From assembly GCA_023653245.1 (NCBI GenBank), contig JAMNXK010000175.1, forward strand, positions 1 through 5,555: DNA of 5,555 nucleotides, read 5' to 3'. The translations under genes and the position numbers were made by a program. The notes beneath the pieces are model-generated. The model did not search any database. It was not told the origin of the DNA and was given only the letters and a program-made list of their open reading frames with translations. Position 1 is the stretch's first letter, and each line of letters starts with the position of its first letter. This stretch comes from Tagaea sp. (GTDB taxonomy: Bacteria; Pseudomonadota; Alphaproteobacteria; CACIAM-22H2). Positions 1-5,555 of this stretch are shown in pieces.

Positions 1-1063
1 CCGTCGCCGTGCGGATCGACGCGACGTTGCCCGGCACGATCAGGCTTTCGAAACCGCCCCAGGAGAATCCCATGCCGTAGAGTTCGAGGTCGTCGAGCAT
101 CGCGGCGAGCGCCGGCTTGGGCACGGGCTTCAGCACGAACGCGAACAGACCCGAAGCCCCCTTGAAATCGCGCTTCCATAATTCGTGGCCGGGGCAGGAG
201 GGGAGGGCGGGATGCAGCACACGCGCCACTTCGGGCTGGCGCTCGAGCCAGCGCGCGAGTTTGAGACCGGTTTCGTAGTGACGCGGCATGCGCACGCCCA
301 GCGTGCGAAGCCCGCGCAGCGCCAAGAACTGGTCGTCCGGACCGGTCGCGGCGCCGAGATCGTCGATCGCCGGGCGTACCTTTTCGTAGAGCGCTTGGTC
401 GCGCACCGCGACCAGGCCCAGCATGATGTCCGAGTGCCCGCCGACATACTTCGTGCCGGCCTGCACGCTGACATCCACGCCGTGATCGAAGGGCCGGAAA
501 TAGAGCGCCGTCGCCCAGGTGTTGTCCATCGCGGTGGCGACACCCTTGGCTTTGCACGCGGCGACGATCGCGGGCACGTCTTGAACCTCGAAGGTCATCG
601 AACCCGGGGATTCGAGCATGCACAACGTCGTGTTGGGCTTGATGAGGGCGGCGATGCCCGCCCCGATCGCCGGATCGTAATAGGTCGTCTCGACGCCGTA
701 ACGCTTGAGCACCACGTCGCAATAGCGCCGCGTGGGCGCGTAGGCGGTGTCCACGCACAGCACGTGATCGCCCGATTTGGTGAAGGCCATCAGCACGGCC
801 AAAATCGCCGCCGCCCCCGAGCCGACTGCGAACGCGGCGTAGCCGCCTTCGAGCTCGGCGATCGCGTCCTGCAGCGCGAACGTCGTCGGCGTGCCGTAGC
901 GCCCGTAGCGCATCTGATTCTTGGACTTCGACTTCTGCGCGGCTTCGATGGCGGCCAGCGTCGGGAACAGAATGGTCGAGGCGTGATAGACGGGCGGGTT
1001 GACGACCCCGAAATTCGCTTCCGGATCGCGGCCAAGGGTGGTCAGTTTGGTGTCGGTTTTCAT
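1..1063 (-). CDS. metC: Cystathionine beta-lyase, 3' end cut by the window edge
   Basis: PLP-dependent enzyme of the Cys/Met metabolism family (PF01053 type). Known role: cleaves L,L-cystathionine to homocysteine, pyruvate and ammonia in cytoplasmic methionine biosynthesis. The visible 354 residues run from MKTDTKLTTLGRDPEANFGV to the edge; full-length relatives are about 390, so roughly 35-40 C-terminal residues are missing. Motifs in order: YGRYGTPT at 53-60 (phosphate-contacting Tyr and Arg supplied by the neighbouring subunit), VGSGAAA near 80-86, the ring-stacking Tyr in DTAYAPT (Y108), DNTWAT with the pyridine-binding Asp (D180), and AGTKYVGGHSD with the Schiff-base lysine K205. FSWGGFESL at 333-341 matches the beta-lyase active-site signature and favours MetC over cystathionine gamma-synthase or gamma-lyase. 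The start is secure: it is the first ATG, GTG or TTG after an in-frame stop at 1106-1108, with GGAAG 9 nt upstream. The gene is divergent from the aap operon. No frameshift is seen. Confidence 0.93.
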   Translation of the reverse strand, partial: MKTDTKLTTLGRDPEANFGVVNPPVYHASTILFPTLAAIEAAQKSKSKNQMRYGRYGTPTTFALQDAIAELEGGYAAFAVGSGAAAILAVLMAFTKSGDHVLCVDTAYAPTRRYCDVVLKRYGVETTYYDPAIGAGIAALIKPNTTLCMLESPGSMTFEVQDVPAIVAACKAKGVATAMDNTWATALYFRPFDHGVDVSVQAGTKYVGGHSDIMLGLVAVRDQALYEKVRPAIDDLGAATGPDDQFLALRGLRTLGVRMPRHYETGLKLARWLERQPEVARVLHPALPSCPGHELWKRDFKGASGLFAFVLKPVPKPALAAMLDDLELYGMGFSWGGFESLIVPGNVASIRTAT

Positions 1064-1072
1064 CGGGAGCGG

Positions 1073-1077
1073 CTTCC
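1073..1077 (-). promoter_or_regulatory. Shine-Dalgarno site of metC
   Basis: GGAAG on the - strand lies 9 nt upstream of the ATG at 1063. With the in-frame stop at 1106-1108 and no other start codon between them, it fixes the metC start. Confidence 0.6.
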
Positions 1078-1104
1078 GGCAAACGAGGATTCGGGGCGGG
1101 CCGT

Positions 1105-1133
1105 ACTATAGAGAGCGTTCCCAATCGGCCCAA
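1105..1133 (-). promoter_or_regulatory. Probable sigma70-type promoter of metC
   Basis: On the - strand, a -35-like TTGGGC (1128-1133) is separated by exactly 17 bp from a -10-like TATAGT (1105-1110), which matches five of six bases of TATAAT. Transcription would start near 1098, giving a leader of about 35 nt before the metC ATG at 1063, with the GGAAG ribosome site inside it. The spacing and the strong -10 make this the best promoter match in the window. The -35 matches only the TTG of the consensus. No operator is recognised. Confidence 0.6.
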
Positions 1134-1160
1134 CCCCCGTCGCGTGTCGGTACAAATCCT

Positions 1161-1190
1161 TTGAGGCGTGCGGCTTGGCCGTGCTAGCGT
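1161..1190 (+). promoter_or_regulatory. Candidate promoter of the aap operon
   Basis: TTGAGG (1161-1166) followed after 18 bp by TAGCGT (1185-1190) is the most promoter-like pairing found on the + strand between metC and aapJ. Each hexamer has only partial agreement with the sigma70 consensus, although weak -10 elements are common in GC-rich alphaproteobacteria. If used, the leader before aapJ would be about 105 nt and would contain the G/C runs at 1211-1246. A sigma54 (-24/-12) site was looked for and not found, so any nitrogen control would need another mechanism. This is a weak call. Confidence 0.3.
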
Positions 1191-1290
1191 CTTCGCACCT
1201 GGTCGAAATAGGGGCCCCCCATAAGCCTCCACATCGGCCGAGGGGGATGCAACACTTTGAAATCGCGCGAACCCGTTCGGGGTCGCGCCA

Positions 1291-1296
1291 GGGAGA
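1291..1296 (+). promoter_or_regulatory. Shine-Dalgarno site of aapJ
   Basis: GGGAGA lies 7 nt upstream of ATG 1304. It supports this start over the in-frame ATG at 1247, which has a G-run directly abutting it and no spaced ribosome site, and which would bury the signal peptide behind 19 extra, partly charged residues. Confidence 0.7.
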
Positions 1297-1303
1297 CAGG
1301 TTC

Positions 1304-2332
1304 ATGAAAGCAATCGCCAGTGCCGTCGTGGCCGCCGCCATCGCGGTGACCGCTGCCGTGCCCGCCCAGGCCCAGCAGGCCGCAACTTCGCCGACCGTCG
1401 ACGCGATCCGCGCGCGCGGCCATCTCCAATGCGGCGCCAATGGCGGCGTGGCCGGGTTCGGCATTCCCAACGCGCGCGGCGAATGGACCGGGCTGGACGT
1501 CGATTTCTGCCGCGCGCTCGCCGCGGCCGTGTTCGGCGACGCCACCAAGGTGCGCTTCACGGCACTGACCGCCCAGCAGCGCTTCACCGCGTTGCAGTCG
1601 GGCGAAGTCGACGTGCTCGCCCGCAACACGACCTGGACGCTCTCGCGCGACACCTCGCTCGGCCTCGAATTCGCCGCGATCAACTTCTTCGACGGCCAGG
1701 GCTTCATCGTGAAGCGTTCGGCCAACATCAAGTCGGCCAAGGAGCTGAACGGTGCGACGATCTGCGTGCAGCCGGGCACGACGACCGAGCTCAATCTCGC
1801 CGATTACTTCCGCGCCAACCGCATCCGCTTCACGCCGGTCGTGATCGAGCGGCTCGAGGAAAACATCGCCGCCTATCTCGCCGGCCGTTGCGACGCCTAC
1901 ACGACCGACGTGTCGGGCCTCGCTTCGATCCGCGCGACCAACACGCCAAACCCGGCCGACCACGTGATCCTGCCGGAAGTGATCTCCAAGGAGCCCCTCG
2001 GGCCGTCCGTGCGTCACGGCGATCAGCGCTGGGCCGACATCGTCAAGTGGACCCACTACGCGATGGTCGAAGCCGAAGAACTGGGCGTGACGTCGGCCAA
2101 TGTCGATCAGATGCTGACCTCGGCCAACCCGGGCATCCAGCGCCTGCTCGGCCGCACCGGCGGCTTGGGCGCCATGATGGGCCTGGACAACGCCTGGGCC
2201 TTCAACATCATCAAGCAAGTCGGCAATTACGGGGAGATCTTCCAGAAGAACGTCACCCCGCTGGGCATCGAACGCGGCGTCAACCGTCTGTGGACGGAAG
2301 GCGGCCTGATGTACGTGCCGCCGCTGCGCTAA
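1304..2332 (+). CDS. aapJ: General L-amino acid ABC transporter, periplasmic substrate-binding protein AapJ
   Basis: Binds L-amino acids in the periplasm and presents them to the AapQM permease. The protein has 342 residues, close to the roughly 340 usual for AapJ. Residues 1-23 form a Sec signal peptide: MKA, a hydrophobic Ala/Val core, then AQA with probable cleavage before Q24. There is no lipobox. The mature part is a family 3 solute-binding protein (SBP_bac_3 type). It shows VDAIRARGHLQCGANGG (32-48), WTGLDVDFCRALAAAVFGDA (61-80), RFTALQSGEVDVLARNTTWT (93-112), CVQPGTTTELNLADYF (154-169) and the Aap-typical ending GGLMYVPPLR (333-342). R107 in ARNTTWT is in the region that normally contacts the substrate carboxylate in this fold. 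First gene of the operon, followed by a 137-base gap with a strong hairpin. The related BztA (Glu/Gln/Asp/Asn) is the main alternative; substrate range cannot be read from sequence. Confidence 0.94.
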   Translation: MKAIASAVVAAAIAVTAAVPAQAQQAATSPTVDAIRARGHLQCGANGGVAGFGIPNARGEWTGLDVDFCRALAAAVFGDATKVRFTALTAQQRFTALQSGEVDVLARNTTWTLSRDTSLGLEFAAINFFDGQGFIVKRSANIKSAKELNGATICVQPGTTTELNLADYFRANRIRFTPVVIERLEENIAAYLAGRCDAYTTDVSGLASIRATNTPNPADHVILPEVISKEPLGPSVRHGDQRWADIVKWTHYAMVEAEELGVTSANVDQMLTSANPGIQRLLGRTGGLGAMMGLDNAWAFNIIKQVGNYGEIFQKNVTPLGIERGVNRLWTEGGLMYVPPLR

Positions 2333-2340
2333 ACCAGGAC

Positions 2341-2381
2341 CCGAGCCGGGGGCGGACGGGTTCGTCCGCCCCTTGGCCCGG
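2341..2381 (+). terminator. Strong intercistronic hairpin between aapJ and aapQ
   Basis: A perfect 10-bp stem pairs GGGGCGGACG (2349-2358) with CGTCCGCCCC (2363-2372) around the 4-nt loop GGTT. Outside it, CCGAGCC (2341-2347) pairs with GGCCCGG (2375-2381) with one A-C mismatch, giving a long GC-rich structure starting 8 nt after the aapJ stop. Only TT follows the inner stem and no U-run follows the outer one, so it is a poor classical Rho-independent terminator. I infer a partial terminator or a 3' stabiliser of the aapJ message, as is common between binding-protein and permease genes in ABC operons. That would yield more AapJ than AapQMP. Confidence 0.65.
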
Positions 2382-2454
2382 TAATTGAATTCCTCCTCCG
2401 CGCGATCGGGCCGACAGAGCCCGGCTCGCGGATCGAGGCGGAGTCGGGACGACG

Positions 2455-2461
2455 AAGGGAG
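2455..2461 (+). promoter_or_regulatory. Shine-Dalgarno site of aapQ
   Basis: AAGGGAG lies 8 nt upstream of ATG 2470. It overlaps the first base of the possible in-frame GTG start at 2461, so it selects the ATG and shortens the protein by three residues relative to the longest reading frame. Confidence 0.75.
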
Positions 2462-2469
2462 TGGGGGCG

Positions 2470-3666
2470 ATGGCCGATCGAACGGCGCGCGCCGGGGCGA
2501 ACAGCGCAAACGCGATGCGGATTTCGCTGAACGATCCGGTTTTTCGGGCGATTTTCTGGCAGGTCGTGGTGGTCGGCTTGATCGGGCTGATCGTCTGGTA
2601 CCTTGTCTCGAACACGCTGCATAACCTCGAATCCCGCAACATCTCCACCGGCTGGGCGTTCTTGGGCCGCGAGGCGGGCTTCGCCATCGGCGAATCCCTG
2701 ATCGAATACGAACCCGAGCACACGTATGGCCGCGCGCTGCTCGTCGGCGCGCTCAATACGTTGCGCGTCGCGGTCATCGGCATCGTGCTGGCGACCATCT
2801 TGGGCACGTTCATCGGCATCGGCCGCCTGTCCAAGAACTGGCTGGTGGCGAAAGTCTGCTCGGTCTATGTCGAGTTCGTCCGCAATCTGCCGCTGCTGGT
2901 GCAGCTCTTCTTCTGGTGGGCGATGTTCCAGGACGTGTTCCCGGGACCGCGCCAGGCGCTGGAGCCGATCGCGGGCGTCTTCCTGTCCAATCGCGGCATC
3001 AAGATTCCGATTCCGGCCGAACATTGGGTCCATGCCTGGATGGGCGTGGCCTTTCTGGCCGGCATCGTCGGCACCTATTTCCTGAATCGCTGGGCCGCCG
3101 CGCGCCAAGCGGCGACGGGCGAGCAATTCCCGATGCTTTACGGCGCGCTCGGCCTGATCTTGGGTTTGCCGTTCGTCGTGTGGCTGATCGGCGGCGCGCC
3201 AGTGGCGATGGATTGGCCCGTCTTGCGCGGCTTCAACTTCCAGGGCGGCTTGACGATGACGCCGGAATTCGCGGCGTTGCTGGTCGGGCTCGTGACCTAC
3301 ACGGCCGGCTTCGTCGCCGAGATCGTGCGCGCGGGCATCCTATCGGTCCCGCACGGCCAGACCGAGGCGTCCAACGCGCTCGGCTTGCGGCGGAGCAAGA
3401 TGCTCCAGCTCGTGATCCTGCCCCAGGCGCTGCGCGTGATCGTGCCGCCGATGACCAGCCAATATCTGAACATCACCAAGAACTCGTCGCTGGCCGTCGC
3501 CATCGGCTATCCCGACATCGTGTCGATCGCGAATACGACCCTCAATCAAACGGGGCAGGCGATCGAGGGCATCGCGATCATCATGGCGGCGTATCTGACG
3601 GTCAGCCTGTCGATCTCGATGTTCATGAACTGGTACAATAAACGCATCGCGTTCAAGGAGCGTTGA
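2470..3666 (+). CDS. aapQ: General L-amino acid ABC transporter, permease AapQ
   Basis: One of the two inner-membrane channel subunits; pairs with AapM. It has 398 residues, matching the roughly 400 of AapQ but far longer than the 220-240 of HisQ/HisM-type permeases. Hydrophobic segments lie at about 29-49, 93-117, 138-151, 187-205, 222-241, 265-290 and 366-386. The HisMQ core begins at GALNTLRVAVIGIVLATI (93-110) and continues through YVEFVRNLPLLVQLFFWW (133-150). It is then interrupted by about 115 residues with two extra hydrophobic stretches, and resumes at GLVTYTAGFVAEIVRAGI (273-290). The EAA loop that docks on the ATPase is QTEASNALGLRRSKMLQLVILP (297-318), with the conserved Gly at 305. 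Start ATG 2470 is chosen for its Shine-Dalgarno site. The stop lies 3 nt before aapM, whose ribosome site is inside the final codons, so translation is probably coupled. BztB is the closest alternative name. Confidence 0.93.
   Translation: MADRTARAGANSANAMRISLNDPVFRAIFWQVVVVGLIGLIVWYLVSNTLHNLESRNISTGWAFLGREAGFAIGESLIEYEPEHTYGRALLVGALNTLRVAVIGIVLATILGTFIGIGRLSKNWLVAKVCSVYVEFVRNLPLLVQLFFWWAMFQDVFPGPRQALEPIAGVFLSNRGIKIPIPAEHWVHAWMGVAFLAGIVGTYFLNRWAAARQAATGEQFPMLYGALGLILGLPFVVWLIGGAPVAMDWPVLRGFNFQGGLTMTPEFAALLVGLVTYTAGFVAEIVRAGILSVPHGQTEASNALGLRRSKMLQLVILPQALRVIVPPMTSQYLNITKNSSLAVAIGYPDIVSIANTTLNQTGQAIEGIAIIMAAYLTVSLSISMFMNWYNKRIAFKER
3655..3660 (+). promoter_or_regulatory. Shine-Dalgarno site of aapM inside the end of aapQ
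   Basis: AAGGAG is a near-perfect ribosome site 9 nt before ATG 3670. It also encodes the Lys-Glu of the AapQ C-terminus (KER-stop). Ribosomes finishing aapQ would clear exactly this site, which suggests translational coupling of the two permease subunits. Confidence 0.75.
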
Positions 3667-3669
3667 GCC

Positions 3670-4767
3670 ATGGCCGGTATCCCCGCGACGGCGGATATGC
3701 GCCCGCCGGCGACCCAGTCCAAGGCCATCGATTGGCTGCGGTCGAACCTGTTCTCGGGCTGGGCGAACACGGCGCTGACGCTGCTGGTCGCCTATCTCGT
3801 GTTGAAAACCCTGATGGGATTCATCCCGTGGGGCATTCTGAACGCGGTGTGGACCGGTTCGCCGGATGACTGCAAAGCCGCCAAGGGGACGGGGGCGTGC
3901 TGGGCCTTCTTCCATCACAATTATCGTTTCGTGCTGTTCGCGACCTTCCCCTACGAGGAACAGTGGCGTCCGGCGCTCGCGTCGCTGACCTTCGTCTTCC
4001 TCTACGTGTTCAGCGCGATGCGCGCGAATTGGAATTCGCGGCTGATCTCTGTGTGGGGCGGCGGGTTGGCTCTGATCGGCGTGCTGATGTTCGGCGGCGT
4101 TCTGGGCTTGTCCGAGGTCTCGACCGAGCGTTGGGGCGGTCTGGTCCTGACCCTCATCCTCGCGACCTTCGGAATCGCCTTCGCCTTTCCGATCTCGATA
4201 CTGCTCGCACTGGGTCGCCGCTCGGACATGCCGGCGGTCAAAACACTGTGCATCGCCTATATCGAATTGATCCGCGGCGTGCCGCTGGTCTCGGTGCTGT
4301 TCATGGCCTCGGTCATGTTCCCGCTGTTCCTGCCCGAGGGCGTGACGTTCGACAAGCTGCTGCGCGCGCAAGTGGGCATCATCATGTTCGCCGCGGCCTA
4401 TCTGGCCGAAGTGGTGCGCGGCGGTTTGCAGGCTTTGCCCAAGGGGCAGTACGAGGCCGGCGACTCGCTCGGCCTGTCCTATTGGCAGTCGATGTCGATG
4501 ATCGTGCTGCCCCAGGCCTTGCGCATGGTGATCCCGCCGATGGTCAACACCTTCATCGGCCTGTTCAAGGACACCTCGCTGGTGCTGATCATCGGCCTGC
4601 TCGAAGTCCTGAACGCCGCCAAGACCGCCGCGTCCCAGCCCGAATGGCGCGGCTACGGACCGGAAGTCTATTTCGGCGTCTCGCTGATCTTCTTCGTCTT
4701 CTGCTACGCGATGTCGCAATACAGCCAGAAGATCGAGATCGACCTCAACCGTCACAAACACCGCTAG
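3670..4767 (+). CDS. aapM: General L-amino acid ABC transporter, permease AapM
   Basis: Second inner-membrane channel subunit, partner of AapQ. It is 365 residues, longer than HisM-type permeases because of an N-terminal extension of about 150 residues. Hydrophobic segments fall near 32-52, 103-117, 128-146, 157-181, 203-221, 234-252, 301-315 and 333-348. A hydrophilic stretch at 62-82 holds C68 and C77. The HisMQ core starts around [18 protein letters not shown] (156-173) and carries [17 protein letters not shown] (196-212) and [15 protein letters not shown] (246-260). The EAA loop is [21 protein letters not shown] (261-281), with the conserved Gly at 268, followed by [20 protein letters not shown] (282-301), typical of polar amino acid permeases. 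The C-terminus is basic and cytoplasmic in appearance. The gene begins 3 nt after the aapQ stop and ends 16 nt before aapP. BztC is the alternative name; general role is secure, substrate range is not. Confidence 0.93.
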   Translation: MAGIPATADMRPPATQSKAIDWLRSNLFSGWANTALTLLVAYLVLKTLMGFIPWGILNAVWTGSPDDCKAAKGTGACWAFFHHNYRFVLFATFPYEEQWRPALASLTFVFLYVFSAMRANWNSRLISVWGGGLALIGVLMFGGVLGLSEVSTERWGGLVLTLILATFGIAFAFPISILLALGRRSDMPAVKTLCIAYIELIRGVPLVSVLFMASVMFPLFLPEGVTFDKLLRAQVGIIMFAAAYLAEVVRGGLQALPKGQYEAGDSLGLSYWQSMSMIVLPQALRMVIPPMVNTFIGLFKDTSLVLIIGLLEVLNAAKTAASQPEWRGYGPEVYFGVSLIFFVFCYAMSQYSQKIEIDLNRHKHR

Positions 4768-4770
4768 ACC

Positions 4771-4774
4771 GGAG
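4771..4774 (+). promoter_or_regulatory. Shine-Dalgarno site of aapP
   Basis: GGAG sits in the 16-base gap after the aapM stop and 9 nt before ATG 4784. It supports this start over the internal ATG at 4826. Confidence 0.65.
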
Positions 4775-4783
4775 CGTTCCGCC

Positions 4784-5554
4784 ATGTCCACCGCCGCCGC
4801 CGCCGCGCAATCCGCCGACGAGCCGATGATCAAGCTGACCAAGCTCAACAAATGGTACGGCGAGTTCCACGTGCTCAAGAACATCGATTTCGAGGTCCGC
4901 AAGGGCCAGAAGATCGTGGTCTGCGGCCCGTCGGGCTCCGGCAAGTCGACGATGATCCGCTGCATCAACCGGCTCGAGGAGCACCAGCAAGGCTCGCTGG
5001 TCGTCGACGGGATCGAGCTCACCAACGACCTCAAGAACATCGAGGCGATCCGCCGCGAAGTCGGCATGGTGTTCCAGCATTTCAACCTGTTTCCGCATCT
5101 GACCGTGCTGGAAAACCTGACGCTGGCGCCGATCTGGGTGCGCAAAGTGCCCAAGGCCGAGGCCGAAGAAACCGCGATGTTCTATTTGAAGCGCGTGCGC
5201 ATCCCCGAGCAGGCCAAAAAGTATCCCGGCCAGCTTTCGGGCGGCCAGCAGCAGCGCGTGGCGATCGCCCGCTCGCTGTGCATGAAGCCCAAGATCATGC
5301 TGTTCGACGAGCCGACCTCCGCCCTCGATCCCGAAATGGTCAAGGAAGTGCTCGACACCATGGTCGAACTCGCGCGCGAGGGCATGACCATGATCTGCGT
5401 GACCCACGAAATGGGCTTCGCCAAGGCCGTGGCCGACAAGGTCGTGTTCATGGACAAGGGCGAGATCGTCGAATCCAACGTGCCGCACGAGTTCTTCGAC
5501 CGGCCGCAGAACGAGCGCACCAAGCTGTTCTTGTCGCAGATCCTCAATCACTGA
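4784..5554 (+). CDS. aapP: General L-amino acid ABC transporter, ATP-binding protein AapP
   Basis: ATPase that powers uptake through AapQM; a cytoplasmic, membrane-associated homodimer in this family. It has 256 residues, the usual length, and all nucleotide-binding motifs are intact. These are the Walker [10 protein letters not shown] (48-56), Q-loop Gln in [21 protein letters not shown] (Q98), signature LSGGQQQR (151-158), Walker B IMLFDEP (171-177, catalytic E176), D-loop SALD (179-182) and switch His in CVTHEMGFA (H208). [13 protein letters not shown] (22-34), with its A-loop Tyr (Y25), is typical of the polar amino acid transporter (GlnQ/HisP) subgroup. GGAG at 4771-4774 lies 9 nt before ATG 4784. 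An internal ATG at 4826 (M15) would match shorter homologues but lacks as good a site, and an Ala-rich N-terminal extension is usual in AapP. It is the last visible gene; only one base follows the stop, so any terminator or further gene is outside the window. Confidence 0.95.
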   Translation: MSTAAAAAQSADEPMIKLTKLNKWYGEFHVLKNIDFEVRKGQKIVVCGPSGSGKSTMIRCINRLEEHQQGSLVVDGIELTNDLKNIEAIRREVGMVFQHFNLFPHLTVLENLTLAPIWVRKVPKAEAEETAMFYLKRVRIPEQAKKYPGQLSGGQQQRVAIARSLCMKPKIMLFDEPTSALDPEMVKEVLDTMVELAREGMTMICVTHEMGFAKAVADKVVFMDKGEIVESNVPHEFFDRPQNERTKLFLSQILNH

Positions 5555-5555
5555 G

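Noticed and set aside
185..1111. A 308-codon + strand frame opposite metC
   Set aside because: The - strand encodes an unmistakable cystathionine beta-lyase with its PLP lysine and all active-site motifs. The + strand frame is its shadow.
1174..1190. Possible sigma54 promoter suggested by CTTGGCC before aapJ
   Set aside because: The required GC of the -12 element is absent at the correct distance from the GG of the -24 element, and no TTGCA-like sequence follows.
1247..1303. Upstream in-frame ATG that would extend AapJ by 19 residues
   Set aside because: There is no properly spaced ribosome site, only a G-run touching the ATG. The extension would also place Arg-rich residues ahead of a normal signal peptide. 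ATG 1304 has GGGAGA at 7 nt.
2385..2413. Possible internal promoter for aapQ starting at TTGAAT
   Set aside because: Seventeen bases downstream the sequence is GGGCCG, with no resemblance to a -10 element.
2461..2469. GTG start for aapQ, three codons upstream of the chosen ATG
   Set aside because: It overlaps the AAGGGAG ribosome site that is correctly spaced for ATG 2470.
1184..2509. A 441-codon open frame on the - strand opposite aapJ
   Set aside because: It is a codon-bias shadow of aapJ that runs over the intergenic regions, with no recognisable motif.
3340..5154. A 604-codon open frame on the - strand, opposite aapQ, aapM and aapP
   Set aside because: Its composition is rich in His, Arg, Asp and Gln and resembles no known protein. 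It lies wholly opposite well-recognised genes with intact motifs. Long antisense frames are expected in GC-rich DNA with strong third-position bias.
1..5555. A previously undescribed system, mobile element, CRISPR array or RNA gene
   Set aside because: The window is filled by metC and a complete aapJQMP operon with normal lengths and intact motifs. No direct-repeat arrays, transposase-like genes, tRNA-like folds or compositional breaks were seen by eye.

Overview
The window reads as ordinary, GC-rich (by eye about two-thirds G+C) alphaproteobacterial chromosome. It contains a complete general (broad-specificity) L-amino acid ABC transporter operon, aapJ-aapQ-aapM-aapP, on the + strand. Upstream and divergent from it, on the - strand, is a 3'-truncated cystathionine beta-lyase gene (metC). 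The combination of an Aap-type transporter, its two unusually long permeases and a neighbouring metC is typical of Alphaproteobacteria such as rhizobia and Rhodospirillales-like lineages. The exact genus cannot be read from the sequence.

Layout. Positions 1-1063 (-) hold metC without its last few dozen codons, which lie beyond the left edge. Positions 1064-1303 are a 240-base divergent intergenic region. It has a good sigma70-type promoter for metC and a weaker promoter candidate for aapJ, followed by a leader rich in G and C runs. Positions 1304-2332 encode the periplasmic binding protein AapJ. Positions 2333-2469 are a 137-base gap dominated by a perfect 10-bp GC hairpin that extends through imperfect pairing to about 41 nt. 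This is a likely partial terminator or mRNA-stability element between the abundant binding protein and the membrane components. Positions 2470-3666 encode permease AapQ, 3670-4767 permease AapM and 4784-5554 the ATPase AapP. These three genes are separated by 3 and 16 bases, each with its own Shine-Dalgarno sequence. The window ends one base after the aapP stop codon. No stretch over 300 bases lacks a gene.

How the parts work together. AapJ captures amino acids in the periplasm and delivers them to the AapQ-AapM channel in the inner membrane. AapP hydrolyses ATP to drive transport. From sequence alone the system cannot be separated with certainty from the related Bzt (glutamate/glutamine/aspartate/asparagine) transporters. 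metC acts in methionine biosynthesis. Its placement beside aap is, as I recall, shared with the Rhizobium leguminosarum locus, so it is probably a conserved neighbourhood rather than a chance one.

I found no mobile element, CRISPR array, RNA gene or new system. The observations worth a second look are the intercistronic hairpin, the divergent control region, the different placement of the extra segments in the two permeases, and a cysteine pair in a probable periplasmic loop of AapM.
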